DNA of 64,000 nucleotides from Lampris incognitus (Eukaryota; Chordata; Actinopteri; Lampriformes; Lampridae). Positions 1-13,450 of this stretch are shown here, piece after piece. The notes below the pieces were generated by a model. The model saw nothing but the letters and a program-made list of their open reading frames with translations. It was not told the origin of the DNA and ran no database searches. Both the position numbers and the translations under genes were made by a program. The DNA lies in the NCBI RefSeq assembly GCF_029633865.1, contig NC_079217.1:55218979-55282978 (forward strand). The letters are read 5' to 3'. Each line of letters begins with the position of its first letter. The stretch's first letter is position 1.

Positions 1-406
1 GTTGAAAATGATTGAAAATGATTTCTCTTTGTCTCAAGAAATGAGTCATGTCGAATTGAGATCTCATGTTTTTTCAAAATCCCCCTTGGAAAATTAGTAA
101 AATTAACATCTTGAGATATAACAATAGCAGGAACAACTGTAAAATCAATGTTTAACTCCTTTATTATCACAACATTACGAACTTACATCAGTGTAATTTG
201 TACAAGTCTCTTGAGAGATGTCCTCTTTCGCGTAGCTCCTCCAAGCGAAGCGATAGTCCATCACACATTTCAAAAGCGCGGTAGTCGAATCAAACATAGG
301 GGTGACGTGTGGTGACGGACCAATCAGAAATAGAGGCGGGCGTGTCTTTTCGGGGTCTTGGCGTGGCCGTAGTATGATTCGTAAATTCGCTCACTGAACT
401 GTGGTA
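1..406. other. Left-edge non-coding sequence
   Basis: No exon, ORF or repeat structure that I can name. The last 200 bases are fairly CpG-rich. It ends at the target duplication of the following SINE. Confidence 0.5.
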
Positions 407-420
407 ACTAGGTAGCCACT

Positions 421-735
421 GGGCGCCCGGGTAGCGTAGCGGTCTATTCCGTTGCCTACCAACGAGGGATCGGCGGGTCGAATCCCCGTGTTACATCCGG
501 CTTGGTCGGGCGTCCCTACAGACACAATTGGCCGTGTCTGCGGGTGGGAAGTCGGATGTGGGTATGTGTCCTGGTCGCTGCACTGGCGCCTCCTCTGGTC
601 GGTCGGGGCGCCCCCGGATCGGCGGAGAGGAGGTGGAGCAGCGAACGGGACGGCTCAAGAGGAGTTGGGTAATTGGCCGGATACAAATTGGGGAGAAAAA
701 AGGGGGAAAATTGGAAAAAATGAAGAAAAAAAAAA
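421..735 (+). repeat. tRNA-derived SINE with A-rich tail
   Basis: A pol III A-box-like motif (TAGCGTAGCGGT, about 432-443) is followed by a B-box-like motif (GGGTCGAATCCC, about 475-486), the spacing of a tRNA-derived head. About 240 bases of unrelated body follow, then an A-rich tail. A 14-bp imperfect target duplication flanks the copy: ACTAGGTAGCCACT at 407-420 and ACTAGCTAGCTACT at 736-749, two mismatches. Retroposition by a partner LINE is known for such SINEs. I did not identify the family. Confidence 0.8.
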
Positions 736-887
736 ACTAGCTAGCTACTCATTACACCGGAAAAGAAAAGCATAGGGTGGCCCGAATGCGCAAATGGACC
801 GGAAGTGCCGCGTAAACTTGTCTATTCGGCTTCGTACTGAAAAAAAACTGGAGAAAGAAGATAATGATTGAAGGGTGACGTCTATCA

Positions 888-993
888 TCTGTGATGTCCA
901 GGGTGTCTACCCGCCTGCCGCCCAATGATTGCTAGAATAGGCTCCAGCATCCCCGCGACCCTGAGAGCAGGATAAGCGGTTCAGATAATGGAT
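888..993 (+). repeat. 3' fragment of the (GGAT)-tailed dispersed repeat
   Basis: Matches the last 100 or so bases of the fuller copy at 13,181-13,576: the shared stretch around GGCTCCAGCATCCC, then GATAAGCGGTTCAGATAATGG and a GGATGG-type end. Only the 3' part is present. Confidence 0.75.
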
Positions 994-1000
994 GGGCTAT

Positions 1001-2235
1001 CATTCGATCACGACTACGCGACGGAGGATGTCCAGAAGCACAAGGCGTACACGGGAATAAAGAGGGCCCTGAAGGAGAAAGGTATCCATTTCCAGACCCT
1101 GCTGGACAAAATGCACATTCACTGGGACTCGGGAACACGCACTTAAGATAGCGCACAAGACGCAGCGCAGGAGTTGAGGGGGAGAGGTTACTCCGTGGAG
1201 ACACCAGGCAGCAGCGCTACGGAGCCGGATAAATAATAATAATAATAATAATAATGAATTAAACATATAGGATATAGAGGTGGAGAACCGTTTTCAGACT
1301 ACGACATGGCAGCGTGCCGGGGATAGGAGTGAATACTGTGCGTCGAGCAAGGGCAAGATTACAGGAGTTTGAGGGGATCCCCTCCAACTAATTCTTATTT
1401 TGTCACGGTATGTGAAATTTCGTTAGCCCCTATGTAGAACCAGCGGTGTTAAGCTAAATGACCATTGTGTAGTGGGTATAGGGATACATAATTCCCCTTA
1501 TTGAGCTGGTCGGAACGTTTGTTTACAGCTGCTGTTTTCCCGGTTCGTGTTTACAGGGATACACTTCCGCTGCGCGGGTTTTTGTTGTTATGGTGAAGGA
1601 ATAAATGGTGCACATTGTGTAGCCGAAAGAGAAAGTTGTCACGACTCCTGATTGAGCTCCGCTACAATTGTGTGATTTTTGCCCGTGGCGTGACTCTTAA
1701 ATCAATATAATGTTAAATGGCTCAAATATTTGCACGCCATTTCCTTGTGTATCTTTCATTCATATAACATGATTAAAAGGATGAAACGATGCGGTTTTTT
1801 GTTTTTGGAGGGCATCTCACTTATTTACTTTTGGGTTTACTTTGCAATTCAAATAAGAACCTGCTTGTGGGGACCTCCCTCTTTTCTTTCTATCTTATTG
1901 CTGATCTATATTGGGCTAAATAAGTTTTGATTAATGCTGAAGACTTCGTTTGGACTACAAAATAAGTGCTATCGGATGACGTTGGACTACTAGGATGCGT
2001 GAAATGGCGTGTTTCACCTCTAGGGAGGGGCTCTCTGAGAGGAGGCTTTCCCCTCTGCCTGCCAACAGGGACTCAGGGTGGCGAGGAATCACCCTGGAAG
2101 TTAACGGTTTTTTCTTTATTTTCTTTATTTAGCACACGTTGTCCAGATGTTCAGGCCTGTGCATTTGTAGGTTGTCTGGAAGTTTATGAATGCAACGCAG
2201 GACGGGGTAGTTTGAATGCCATATAATCGATATAA
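1001..2235 (+). repeat. L1-type LINE, ORF1 remnant and inter-ORF region
   Basis: Plus-strand translation near 1,009-1,140 gives DYATEDVQKHKAYTGIKRAL followed by KEKGIHFQTLLDK, like the C-terminal nucleic-acid-binding part of fish L1 ORF1 proteins (an F/HDY motif, then a basic helix). It ends at a stop. A GC-poor stretch to about 2,235 has no further coding signal and leads into the ORF2 start of the same element. I infer one degraded L1 continuing at 2,236. Confidence 0.55.
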
Positions 2236-4345
2236 AATTGGTGTCAATGTAAATGGGATAAATAATCCAGTCAAAAGGAGCAAGGTCTTGGCCAATTTGA
2301 AAAGAAAAAAAAGAAAAGGCTCAAGAAACCCATTTGCCTTAACAAGAACACGAGAAATTAAAACGCCACGGTTTTAAAAATGCATTTTATAGCTCCTACA
2401 AACCTCGCCGGAAGAGAGGAGTGGCTATCCTATATCGCAAATGCAGTCCAATTTGAATGCCATAAAGAAGTCAAGGGGCAAAGGGGTATTAGTTAAAGGA
2501 AAGCTAGAAAACAAACTGGTGACACTGTCACTGATCAATGTATATGCTCCCCCAAAGCATCCCAAATGTTTTTTCAAAACTCTGACATTATTGCTTTAGA
2601 GACTGAAGGTACTTTGATATGTGGATGGGTTTTTAATGTGGTCATGAATCATAATTTTGATACAAGCCTCAAGAAAAACAAGATGCATTTGACCAAGTTT
2701 ATCAACATATTAATACAGGAAATGGGACTAATTGATGTTTGGAGAAAACTTCACCCTCTGGAAAGGGACTATACACACTACTCAGTACCTTATTCTGTCT
2801 ACTCCAGAATTGACTACTTTTTAATGAGTACTGGTGAGAGTCACAGGGTCAAAGAGTGTAAAATCGGGGTGGCAGATGTATCAGATCATAATGCGATTAG
2901 CTTGACAATTCACCTGAATAGTAGGAAAATAAATATGCTATGGAGGCTCAATGTGGGTATTTTGAATAATAATGATAATTTGGAACAGATAAGGGAAGAG
3001 ATAAAAGGGTATATAGAAGAGAATGGTAATGGGGAAGTGGATCCTGTAATACTGTGGGATGCTATGAAGACAGTTATTCGTGGAAAGCTGATTGCCCTGA
3101 CAACGTCACAAAAAAGGCCCGGCTAGCCACCCACCTACAAACACAAAGTAGAAAAATTGAGAGAACTGGAGAAAAAACATAAAAACACAGAGAACCAGTT
3201 GGTATTACAACAAATTAAGGAAACAAGGGAGGAGATATATGAGACCCTCATGGGAGATACAGAAAAAAGGGCAAGATTTGTAAAGCAGACTTATTATGAA
3301 GCAGGTCCAAAATCATTTAGACTCCTGGCCAGATGCCTGCGTAAACGGCAGACCTCAAATACAATTCGTAAAATAAGGGACCCTCAACCAAACCAATTAT
3401 TACAGGGGCCAGATCAGATAGAAAAAAAATATTTGAAGAGTACTATAAGAAACTCTATTCCAAACCACCATCAGCTGAAAAAAAAACAAGTTTTCTTGAT
3501 TCATTTGACCTGCCATCTATTGGTGAGGTACAGATTAACACCATTACATCAGAATTTACAGTTAAGGAGCTGCAAGCTGCAATTAGTAGACTAAAGTCCA
3601 ATAAATCACCAGGCAGCGATTGGTTTCCATCAGAATGGTATAAGGCCTTTAAGAAGGAGCTAACACCTCTGCGTCGGTCCTGCTTTAACTGGACCCTTAA
3701 GAAGGCAGGGCCCCCCATGTTGGAAGGAAGCAATTATTACCATTTTACCTAAGGAAGGCAAAGACAAAGAACAATGTAAAAATTTTAGGCCAATCTCACT
3801 TTTAAACGTAGACTACAAGCTATTTAACGCAATCATTTGCAAAGATCTGAGACTTTCGTACCAGACCTAATCAGTGAAGATCAAACTGGATTTATTAGAG
3901 GGCGCTAAACACAGGACAATATTAGAAGAACCCTCCATATTGTAGACAATGCTCAAAAAAGGATACAAGTACAGTTCTGGTTAGTTTGGATGCAGAAAAA
4001 GCATTTGATAGTGTTAGTTGGGTATTTTTATATGAAGTACTGAAGAGATTTGGTTTCAATGCAAATGCAATTCAGTGTATTAAAACTATTTATCATGAGC
4101 GTACAGCTAGGATTAAGGTAAATGGAAGCCTGTCTAATAGGATTCAGCTAGAGCGAGGTTCAAGACAAGGCTGTTGTCTTTCTCCTACTCTCTTTGCTTT
4201 ATATGCCAAACCCTTAGTACAAGCAATAAGGCAGAGTGAAGACCTGCAGGGTGTTAATATAGGGGGGAAAGAACATATCATTTGTCTTTTCGCAGATGAT
4301 GTTAACATTTTTCTCGAACAACCAGATGTATGTTTCCCAAACCTA
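2236..4345 (+). pseudogene. L1-type LINE ORF2, 5' half (endonuclease and RT)
   Basis: ORF2 appears to start near 2,236 (IGVNVNGINNPVKRSKVLAN). An endonuclease-like part follows, with LINVYAPPKHP near 2,535 and SDHNAISLTIH near 2,882, then the reverse transcriptase. The clearest block is 3,986-4,340: [23 protein letters not shown] and the catalytic FADD of [10 protein letters not shown]. Frames change several times between 3,120 and 3,990, so this copy is dead. ORF2 is cut at about 4,345 by an oppositely oriented LINE and resumes at 7,661. Confidence 0.85.
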
Positions 4346-4352
4346 ACGATTC

Positions 4353-7300
4353 ATTCAGTCATTCATCATCAGCCACTTCTCCAGGTCGGGTCGCGGTGGC
4401 AGCAAGCTAAATAGGGCACTCCAGATGTCCCTCTCCCCAGCAACACCCTCCAGCTCCTCCTGGGGGGTCCCAAGGTGTTCCCAGGCCAGATTGGACATGT
4501 AGTCCCTCCAGCGAGTTCTGGGTCCACCCCGAGGTCTCCTCCCAGTTGGCCATGCCCAGTAAACCTCCAAATGAAGGCGCCCAAGAGGCAATCTTATCAG
4601 ATGTCCGAACCACCTCAACTGGCTCCTTTCGACATGAAGGAGCAGCAGCTCTACTCCGAGCTCCCTCAGGATGTCCGAGCTCCTTACCCTATCTCTGAGG
4701 CTGAGTCCAGACACCCTACAGAGGAAACTCATTTCAGCCGCTTGTATCCACGAGCTCACCCTTTCGGTCACTACCCAAAGCTCGACCATCATAGGTGAGG
4801 TTTGGAATGAAGATTGACTGGCAAATTGAGAGCGTTGCCTTCTGGCTCAGCTCCCTCTTCATCACAACAGTGCAGTACAATGTCCGCATTACTGCTGATG
4901 CTGCACCAATCCTCCTGTCAATCTCCCGTTCCATCCTACCCTAACTCGTGAACAAAACCTCGAGATACTTGAACTCCTTCACTTGAGTCAACAACTCATC
5001 CCCAACCCAGAGGGAGCAATCCACCATTTTCCGGTAGAGAACCATGACCTCAGACTTGGTGGTGCTGACTCTCATCCTAGCTATTTCACACTCAGCTGCA
5101 AACCACCCCAGTGTGCACTGGAGGTCGTGTTCTGGTGAAGCCAACAAAACCACATCATCTGCAAAGAGCAGAGATGCAATTCTGAGGTTTCCAAAATGGA
5201 CACACTCCTCACCTTGGCTGCCCATTGAGATCCTGTCCATGAATATCACAAACAAAATCGGAGACAAGGGACAACCTTGGTGGAGTCCGACACCCACCGA
5301 AAACTTGTTTGACTTTGTGCCGAGAATGCGGACACAGCTCTCACTTTGGTTATACAAGGACCGGATTGCTTGTAGCAACTGCTCCAGTACCCCATACTCC
5401 CACAGTGCCCCCCACAGAGTGCCCCGGGGTCAACGGTCTTATCCAAGTCCACAAAACACATGTAGACTGGCTGGTCAAACTCCCATGCCCCCCTCAGCAC
5501 TTCCACAATGGTAAAGAGTTGGTCCGTTGTTCCACGGCCAGGACGGAATCCACATTGTCCCTCCTGGATCCAAGTTTCGACAGTCAGTCTGAGCCTCCTT
5601 TCCAGCACTCTAGAGTAGACTTTACCAGGGAGGCTGAGCAATGTGATGCCCCGATAACTGGAGCACACCCTCCGGTCCCCCTTTTTAAAAATGGGAACCA
5701 CCACCCCAGTCTGCCACTCCACAGGTACTGTCCCCGACCTCCACGCGACACTGAAGAGGTGTGTCAACCAAGACAGCCCAACAATGTCCAGAGCCTTCAT
5801 CATCTCAGGGTGAAGCTCATCCACACCCAGCGCCTTGCCACCGAGGAGATTTTTAACTACCTCAGAAACCTCTGTCAGGGATATGGGTGGAGCTTCCCCT
5901 GAATTTTCAGACTCTACCTCCTCCACTGAGGACATGTTAACCGGGTTCAGGAGCTCCTCAAAGTGTTCTTTCCATTGCTCGACAACATCCCCAGTCTGGG
6001 TCAACAGTTCCTCTCCCCGGCTGAACACAGCCTGAGTCAAGCCCTGCTTCCCCTTCCTGAGTTGCTGGATGGTTTGCCAGAACTTCCTTGAGACCAACCG
6101 AAAGTCCTCCTCCATAGCCTCACCAAACTCCTCCCACACCCAAGTTTTTGCTTTCGCGACCGCCAACGCGGCAGCCCTTCTGGCTTCCCGGTACCTGCTA
6201 CTGCTTCAGGAGACCCCTGGGCCAACCAAGTCCAAACGCCTCCTTCCTCAGTCTGGCGGCTTCCCTTGCTACCAGTCTACCAGCGTGTCTTAGGTTGCCG
6301 CCACGACAGGCACTGATGACCTTATGACCACAGCTCCTGCCTGCCACATCTGCAATAGAGGCTTTGAACATGGCCCACTCAGAATCCATGTCCCCAGCCT
6401 CCCTCGGGATACACGAGAACTTCTTCCAGAGGTGGGAGCTGAAGACCTCATACACAGGGGCCTCCACCAGACATTCCCAGTTCACCCTCACTACACGTTT
6501 AGGTTTGCAAGGTCTGTCCGGCAGCCTTCCCCACCATCTGATCCAACTCACTACAAGGCGGTGATCAGTTGACAGCTCTGCTCCTCTCTTCACCCGAGTG
6601 TCCAAAAGATACGGCTGCAGATCTGATGATATGACCACAAAATCTATCATTGATCTTTGGCCTAAGGTTTTCTAGTACCAAGTATACTTATGAACTACCT
6701 TATGTTCGAACATGGTGTTTGTTATGGCCAATCCATGACTCGCACAGAAGTCCAATAACAAGGCACCGCTCAGATTCAGATCAGGAAGGTCGTTCCTCCC
6801 AATAACGCCCCTCCAGGTTTCTCCATTGTTGCCCACATGAGTGGTGAAGTCCCCCAGCAGAACTATAGAGTCCCGAGGCAGAGCCCTATCCAAGATCCCA
6901 CCCAGAGACTCCAAGAAGCCCGGATACTCCAAACTGCTATTCGGTGTATAAGCACACACAACAGTCAGAGCCTTCCCCCCAGCAACTCACAGTCATATAG
7001 AGGCGACCCTCTCATTTCCTGGGGAGACCTCCAACACAGTGGCACTAAACCAGGGACTTGTGAGTATCCCCACACCTGCCTGGCGCCTGTCACTTTAGCC
7101 AACTCCAGAAAAGTAATGAGTCCAGCCCCTGTCCAGGAGTTTGGTACCAGAGCCCATGCTATGTGTCGAAGTGAGCCCAACTCTATCTAGCTGGTACCGC
7201 TCTACCTCCCACACCAGTTCAGGCTCCTTCCCTGCCAGAGAGGTGACATTCCTCATCCCGAGGACCAATCTGCGATGCCGGAAGTCGGCACGCCCCGGTC

Positions 7301-7660
7301 CCCACCTTTGCCTGCTGCCTGGCCTGCATTGCACCCTAACCCAATGCTCATCCCCGTGTGTGGTGGGTTCATGGGATGGTGGCTCCATGTTGTTTTTTTG
7401 GGCTGGGCCCGACCACCAGGCGCTCACCGGCGAGCTCCCTTCCCAGGTCTGGCTCCAGGAGGGGGCCCCGGTTTCTCTTTTCTGGGCGAGGTGCTATAAC
7501 TCTGCTGGTGTAAATTCATTGGGTTTTTTGGGAATCGCTCTTAGTCTGGCCCCTCCCCTGGGACCAATTTGCCTTGGAAGACCCTACCAGGGGCTATTGG
7601 CCCCGACAACACAGCTCCCAGAATCACCAGGACACACAAACCCCTCCACCACATTCCATG
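4353..7660 (-). repeat. Near-complete LINE nested in the L1 (clade not settled)
   Basis: Reading the minus strand from 7,660 down: an N-terminal and endonuclease part (about 7,430-6,200, with [10 protein letters not shown] and [10 protein letters not shown]), then RT from 6,166 (GKALGVDELHPEMMKAL, SSYRGITLLSLPGKVYSRVL, QCGFRPGRGTTDQL), the palm with QGCPLSPILFVIFMDRI and LLFADDVVLLA (5,378-4,941), and the conserved C-terminal end (LRWFGHLIRLP, TGRRPRGGPRTRWRDY, about 4,590-4,470). It ends in a TGAATGA-type tail. ACGATTC at 4,346-4,352 and 7,661-7,667 is a likely target duplication. Several frameshifts are present. It belongs to the jockey/CR1/Rex-like group of fish LINEs, but I cannot fix the clade by eye. 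Confidence 0.8.
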
Positions 7661-9940
7661 ACGATTCTCAGAGGGGCAAAGCTAATGAACCTACTTGAAA
7701 TATATGGACAATACTCAGGGTATAAATTGAATATAACAAAAACACAAATTCTTTCATTTAATTATTCTCCATCCCAACAAATCAGAGATACATATTATCT
7801 GAAATGGAACTCTAAAACAATGACGTATCTTGGTGTAACTATAACCAAAACACTTTCCAACATGTTTGAAACCAGTTATAACAAAATTGATGAAAAGAGC
7901 CAAAAGGATGTTGAAAGGTGGTCTTCCCTCCCTCTAGACTGCCAGAATACAAGCAGTTAAAATGAACATCCTACCTAAACTGCTGTATTTATTCCAATCT
8001 CTCCCAATTCATGTTCCCTGACACAAATTCATAGCCTGGGATAAGATTACTCTCTAGACTCATTTGGAACAGCAAAAAGCCAAAAATAAAATTCACGACT
8101 CTCCAACTGCCTAAAAGTAAGGGGGGGGGGTGGCTTTACCAAATCTTAGGGAATATATCTATGCAGCCCAACTCAGAACTCTGACCTGTTTGAGTAGACC
8201 TGACTATGAATCTCGGTGGAAAGAAATGGAAAGGGAGATACAGGGTTACCAGACCCAGTTTTGATGGGAGACAAATATTTAATAGGGGCAATGAAACATG
8301 TTATGAATCCAATATGAGCATTTATGTTAGAAATATGGAATGTTATAGTAGAAAAATACAAATTAAAGGGAGGGGTTCGCACACTGAGGTGGTTTGCATA
8401 TGACTCAAAAGTTTAAGCCAGGAGTGTATGATCCAATATTCAAAGAATGGGCACAAAAAGGCATTACGGCAATTTGTACAGTTCTAGAAAACTGTGAATT
8501 TATGAACTTCCAAGATTTAAAGGCAAAATATGGTCTCAAAAACAAAGTTTTTTTTTAGATACATTCAGTTAAGAGACTACTTTACAAAACAGATAAGGTT
8601 GGAACCAGATGAAACTTAAAATAATGTGATTGGGGTGATTGTGTATGCATACAAAAAGAAGGGGCTTAGGGTCATCTCTGCTTTGTACCAAGCTTTGGGT
8701 TGCTGAAGCGTCATGTGATGTAGGCTGAACGGTACAGGCTACTGATTCCTGCATGCATGACAAACCCCGGATAGGCCCCTTCTCGTGGTATTGACCGGAC
8801 TTCACTTGTGGAGTTGGCGTAACCTGGGCAGCACTCAGCTGGCTAAAGCCTAACGGGACCACAAACTGGCGGTTATAAAAATCCCACACATCCCTGGCTC
8901 GTAAGTGCCTAACAAGTGGGCAGTCCGGACTCCCAATCCGACCATCACTTGGGTGCAACCTGTGATGGATCCCATCGTCTTCACTCTAGTGTTGCCATGG
9001 AACTAGATCCTCCCAGGCCAAGCAGTGTGGACCAGCGTTGCGACCTGATCACCACTTTAATCAAGGCTTCAGCGAATGGCTCCAAGTTTTTAAGCACACA
9101 TCTTAATCTCATGGAATGGATCCTCGGACACGAGAGACGCCAACGACGACGACGACCGAGCTTTGGGGTGAAGCAGGGGGGATTCAGTGCTCTACATAAA
9201 AGCAAAGTGGGAAGCAGAGTTAAAGATTCAGATAACAGAGGAAGAATGGTATCAAATGTGTGAGACACAATGTATAGCCACAAACTCAGAAATATGGAGG
9301 AAATTCTGCTGGAAGAATTTAACTCACTTTTTCATAAAACCCAAAATAAAAGGCAGGCAACTTGCTGCACAACATCAGTGTTGGAGGCTGTGTGGGAGCA
9401 TGGAGGCTGACCACTCACATATTTTCTGGAAATGCACAAAGATTAGGTTATAATGGAAGAATGTAAACTTAGATACCAACAATATTTTGGGATATGAAAT
9501 CCCAAATACCTGCTCTGTGATGTATCTTGGTAACACTGATGATGTTGTGATGAGAGAGGATCTCTACTTGACTAAAGTTTTACTTGCCACATGTAAGAAA
9601 GCCGTTACCACAAACTGACTCAATGTAAACACTCCAAAACAGGAACAGTGGATGGAGGTTGTCAAAGACATTTTTGTTATGGAAAAGTTGACATACATTT
9701 TGAGAGTCCAACAGAATATATTTAAAAAGAACTGGGAAAATTTGAACATTTATATGGGAAATGACACCAGCTAAATGAATGCCTAATTAAAATATTCGTG
9801 TGAATATTGAAATATTTCCAGACAACTATTTATTGTTTTTTATTTTTATCTGTTTGTATATCTTACTGTATTATTTTGGGTGTTGATATTGATGTACTGT
9901 TCTGTTTATATCTTTTTAAAAACTCAATAAAACTTAAGTG
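7661..9940 (+). pseudogene. L1-type LINE ORF2, 3' half and 3' UTR
   Basis: Continues the L1 cut at 4,345. The residues after FADD (LLEIYGQYSGYKLNITKTQI, from about 7,690) follow directly on the left half once the nested LINE is removed. The C-terminal part at 9,190-9,450 has the L1-typical WRKFCWKNLTHFFIKPKIK block and a Cys/His end (QCWRLCGSMEADHSHIFWKC). The 3' UTR ends near a CAATAAA signal at about 9,925. An unrelated segment interrupts it at about 8,697-9,185. Frameshifts are frequent. Confidence 0.8.
8697..9185. other. Unclassified insertion inside the L1
   Basis: The L1 reading (VIGVIVYAYKKKGLRVISAL...) stops at about 8,697 and resumes at about 9,187 (LHKSKVGS/YIKAKWEAEL). The 490 bases between are more GC-rich, contain a CGACGACGACGA run, and have no domain I recognise in any frame. 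It could be a terminal repeat or leader of another element. I saw no clear inverted ends or target duplication. Confidence 0.5.
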
Positions 9941-11294
9941 AAAACATTTTTCATAAAACTGTTACAGGGATGCTCTCCAGCAAACTACTTTTTTCCAGCC
10001 AAACAGATGTACACTTCAACATTGTGAAGGGGGAGAAATACTCAAGCATTGGCTGTGAAGCTGTTTTGGGTTAAATGACTCACCTTGGAGATCTCTCCCT
10101 TGTGGCCCCCCAGCTTCACAAGACTGATGTGTGGCTGCACTATACACACAGGCTGTACCTGGAGAGGGAAAAAGGACAGACAAGGCTTTGAGGGGCATGT
10201 CAATGTAATGTGCATTTTTCAGTTGCCCATATTTTTTATTAGCTTAATGTGAAAACTGATTTGTCATTATATAACCCTAAGAAATATTTCTATGTTAAGT
10301 CAAATCTTTCTAATATTGCATACTATTAACACAGGTATATTCTGACATTGAACTGTTAACACACTAGCACACTGTATTTGATGTTAAAACACATTCTTTT
10401 TTGTACTTACACAAAAAAGGCAAAATAATTTAAATTAAAATGCTGTAGCACAAACACTTTTTAGGACTGTGACCTAAACGACACAAAGAACTAAAAATAA
10501 TAAGGAACAAAAAGCAAAAGAGCAGGAATCTACACCAAAAAAAGAGGTTCTATATAGAAAACATTAACATCTGGAAAAAAGAAAAAAAAGAAATCCTGTT
10601 ATTGGTTATGTTTAGGTACTATCTACAACACTATAGAAATTAACACCGCTATTAGTCTCACCATCAGCAAAGGCAGTAGCAATGAGGTGACCAGTTAAAT
10701 TAAAACACATCCAGCAACTCTTCCTTGGGCCCAGTGAGGGTTGCCAGACACTTCCCACTAGCTGCCCCCCAAAGTTGTCAACACACAAAAAGCAACACAT
10801 TCACGTAATAACACAGACACACACAGACACTTATGTATACGTGAACTTGCAAGCGTGTGCCCAAACACACATCCCAACCCACTTAGCATTCTAACATGTA
10901 CCTGTTAGCTGCCTAAGTGGCTTTATTTTACCCGGCTCCCCTTGAGGAACGCAGTGATGTGAATAACTCTGACTTGTGAGCATGATTTATTTTGTCCAAG
11001 GAGCCACTGATTATGAGGGAGCAGTCCCAGTTCATCTGAACATTGGCAATCTCTCCTTGGTGACCTATCAGGGTATGAATACAGCGGAGGAAAACACACT
11101 GTGATTAATGTGGGACAATTTAAGACACGTGTGCACACATTTGAATAAGCATGTACACAGCAGTATCTGCATGTGGTGAAGACCATAGTCACAAGATGCA
11201 GATACCCACAGAATTTATCTTTTAAGAAATAGACAGGCATGCAGAGAGAACACACACACACACACACATTTTAGGTGCATTAATGATTTCTGAC

Positions 11295-11401
11295 CTCCCT
11301 GAAGCAAAATCCCACAGCGAGACAGTGTGGTCAACGGAGCCAGTGACGATCTGGTTTCCCAGTGTGTTAAAGGACAAAGCAATGACCTCTGCAGTGTGAC
11401 C
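11295..11401 (-). pseudogene. daw1: DAW1 WD-repeat exon (best preserved)
   Basis: This 107-nt exon still has a TTATCCAG acceptor and a GT donor (GGGAG/GTCAGA). It encodes [15 protein letters not shown] then [20 protein letters not shown], a full WD blade with the GH and WD landmarks and no internal lesion. It shows the copy decayed from a real spliced gene, not a retrocopy. Confidence 0.85.
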
Positions 11402-13180
11402 CTGGATAAGCAGAATTAAAGAGCGAGACAGAAGAAGAAGAAAGAGAAGGATTCCCAATGGTTAAATGGGGATGCAGACATGTGCACATCAAAGACTAGG
11501 AATGTATTTTTTCTGCAGTTGTAAGACTTCATGAGAATACACTTTAAAAAGTAGGTTCTTTTTTTATCTTTTTATTGATTTTTGAACCAGTGTTGCATAC
11601 AAAACATTGTTATATATACAAAATGTCCAATTGAACTGGTTTCATACATATATAAACAGAACCTATTATAGTGGGGTATACAAAGAGTAGAAAAAAAACA
11701 GCAACAAGAACAGAAATCAATCCCTATTCCAATTAATTCTTACCCAATCTTCATGTACCCATTAGCCCCGTAATTCCTCCAACCTAATCCCAACCACTTG
11801 TTACAAGACAAAAAAAAGAAGAAAAAAAAAACACTAAGTGAAAGGCAAATATATGTACACTCATACCTATTAACCCAATAACATTTCCTGCCCAAAGTCT
11901 TCCCACTGGCTATTAGAAAAAGAAGGGGCATCTAGTTGTCATCTGGGTGAATGGTAGCCATCTTCAAATAATCAATAAAGGGCTTCCAGGTCATGTCAAA
12001 GGGTTTACCAGGGTTTTTAATTGAAAATCTATTTTTTTAAAGTTTGATGTGAGATAGTATCTCCTTGAGCCAGCTATTGTGTGTGTGTGGGGGGGGGGAC
12101 ATGTTTCCACTTAAATAAAATTAGGCACCTAGCTAAAAGAGTTGTAAAGGCCAAGATGCACTTTTTATCAAAGACAAATTAGGTGCTGTAGATGGTGGGA
12201 CTCCAAATAGGGCTGTAAGAGGTTCAGGCTTAAGGTTCATACCAAATATTGTCCCAAGTGTGTTAAAAATTTGACACCAGAAATCTGTCAGTTTTGGACA
12301 GGACCAAAACATGTGAGTATGGTTTGCAGGTGATTGTTTGCACCTATTGCAAGTATCATTGATAGCTGGGTAGATTTTTGCCAGTCGGACATTGTTGTAG
12401 TGTACTCTGAACAGAACCTTACTCTGGATTAGATCATGCCTAGCACACATAGAAGCTGAGTGGACCAGTTCGAGAATATGGTCGCACTGGTTGTCATGTA
12501 TTGACACACCAAGTTCCTGTTCCCAGATCTCCTTCAAATGGGCTGCTGGATTGGGGTTAAGGGAGTCAGTGGAGCCATAAATTATGGAAATTGAGCGTTT
12601 CTGTACAGGGTCCAGAGTAAAAATGGGGTAAATAGCGGATCCAGGAGGGTGATTAGGGAAATGGGGGTAGTTGGTTTTAATGAAATGTCTAACTTGAAGG
12701 AAGCGAAAGAAGTGGGATTTAGGCAGGTTAAACCTGGTTGAGAGCTCTGTGAAATCAGTGAAGATTCCTTCCTTATAGAAATCTTTGATATTAAGTAAGC
12801 TCGTCACACCAAATGTGAAAAATGGGGTCAGAGGAAGAAGGTGGGAATAAGTGGTTTTTGAAGACTGGGGCTAAAGTACAGGGTTTGTCCAATTTGAAAT
12901 GCTTACGGAATTGTACCCATATCTTAACTGACTTGGTAATGACTGGATTTTGGGAAAATCACCGGACTTCAATGACATGGTGATTAACCTGTTTGTATCC
13001 CAGAAAGGTCGTTGATGTGAGCTTCTCTTCAAATAAGGTAGGCCCAAGCCTATAGACCTCTAAAAAGACTATCAGACACGTTTAGCTTTCCTGTCTACAT
13101 ATTGCTTGTCTCTCTTCTATAATGACCATTATTTCTGCTGTGCTCACTAAATTGTTTTATTCAGGACATGTTTGACACAG

Positions 13181-13361
13181 GGCGGCACGGTGGCGCAGTG
13201 GTTAGCACGGTTGCCTGGACGTCCCGGGTCAGCCTCTGTGTGGAGTTTGCCTGTTCTCCCCATGTCTGCGTGGGTTTCCTCCGGGGGCTCCAGTTTCCTC
13301 CCACAGTCCAAAGACATGTAAGTCAGGTAAATCGGCCATACTAAACTGTCCCTAGGTATGA

Positions 13362-13450
<89 letters not shown>

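Noticed and set aside
452-775. Small coding gene at the left edge
   Set aside because: It lies entirely within a tRNA-derived SINE with target duplications.
5044-7698. Several plus-strand ORFs of 100-200 codons
   Set aside because: They lie antisense to the minus-strand LINE, whose own frames show clear RT motifs.
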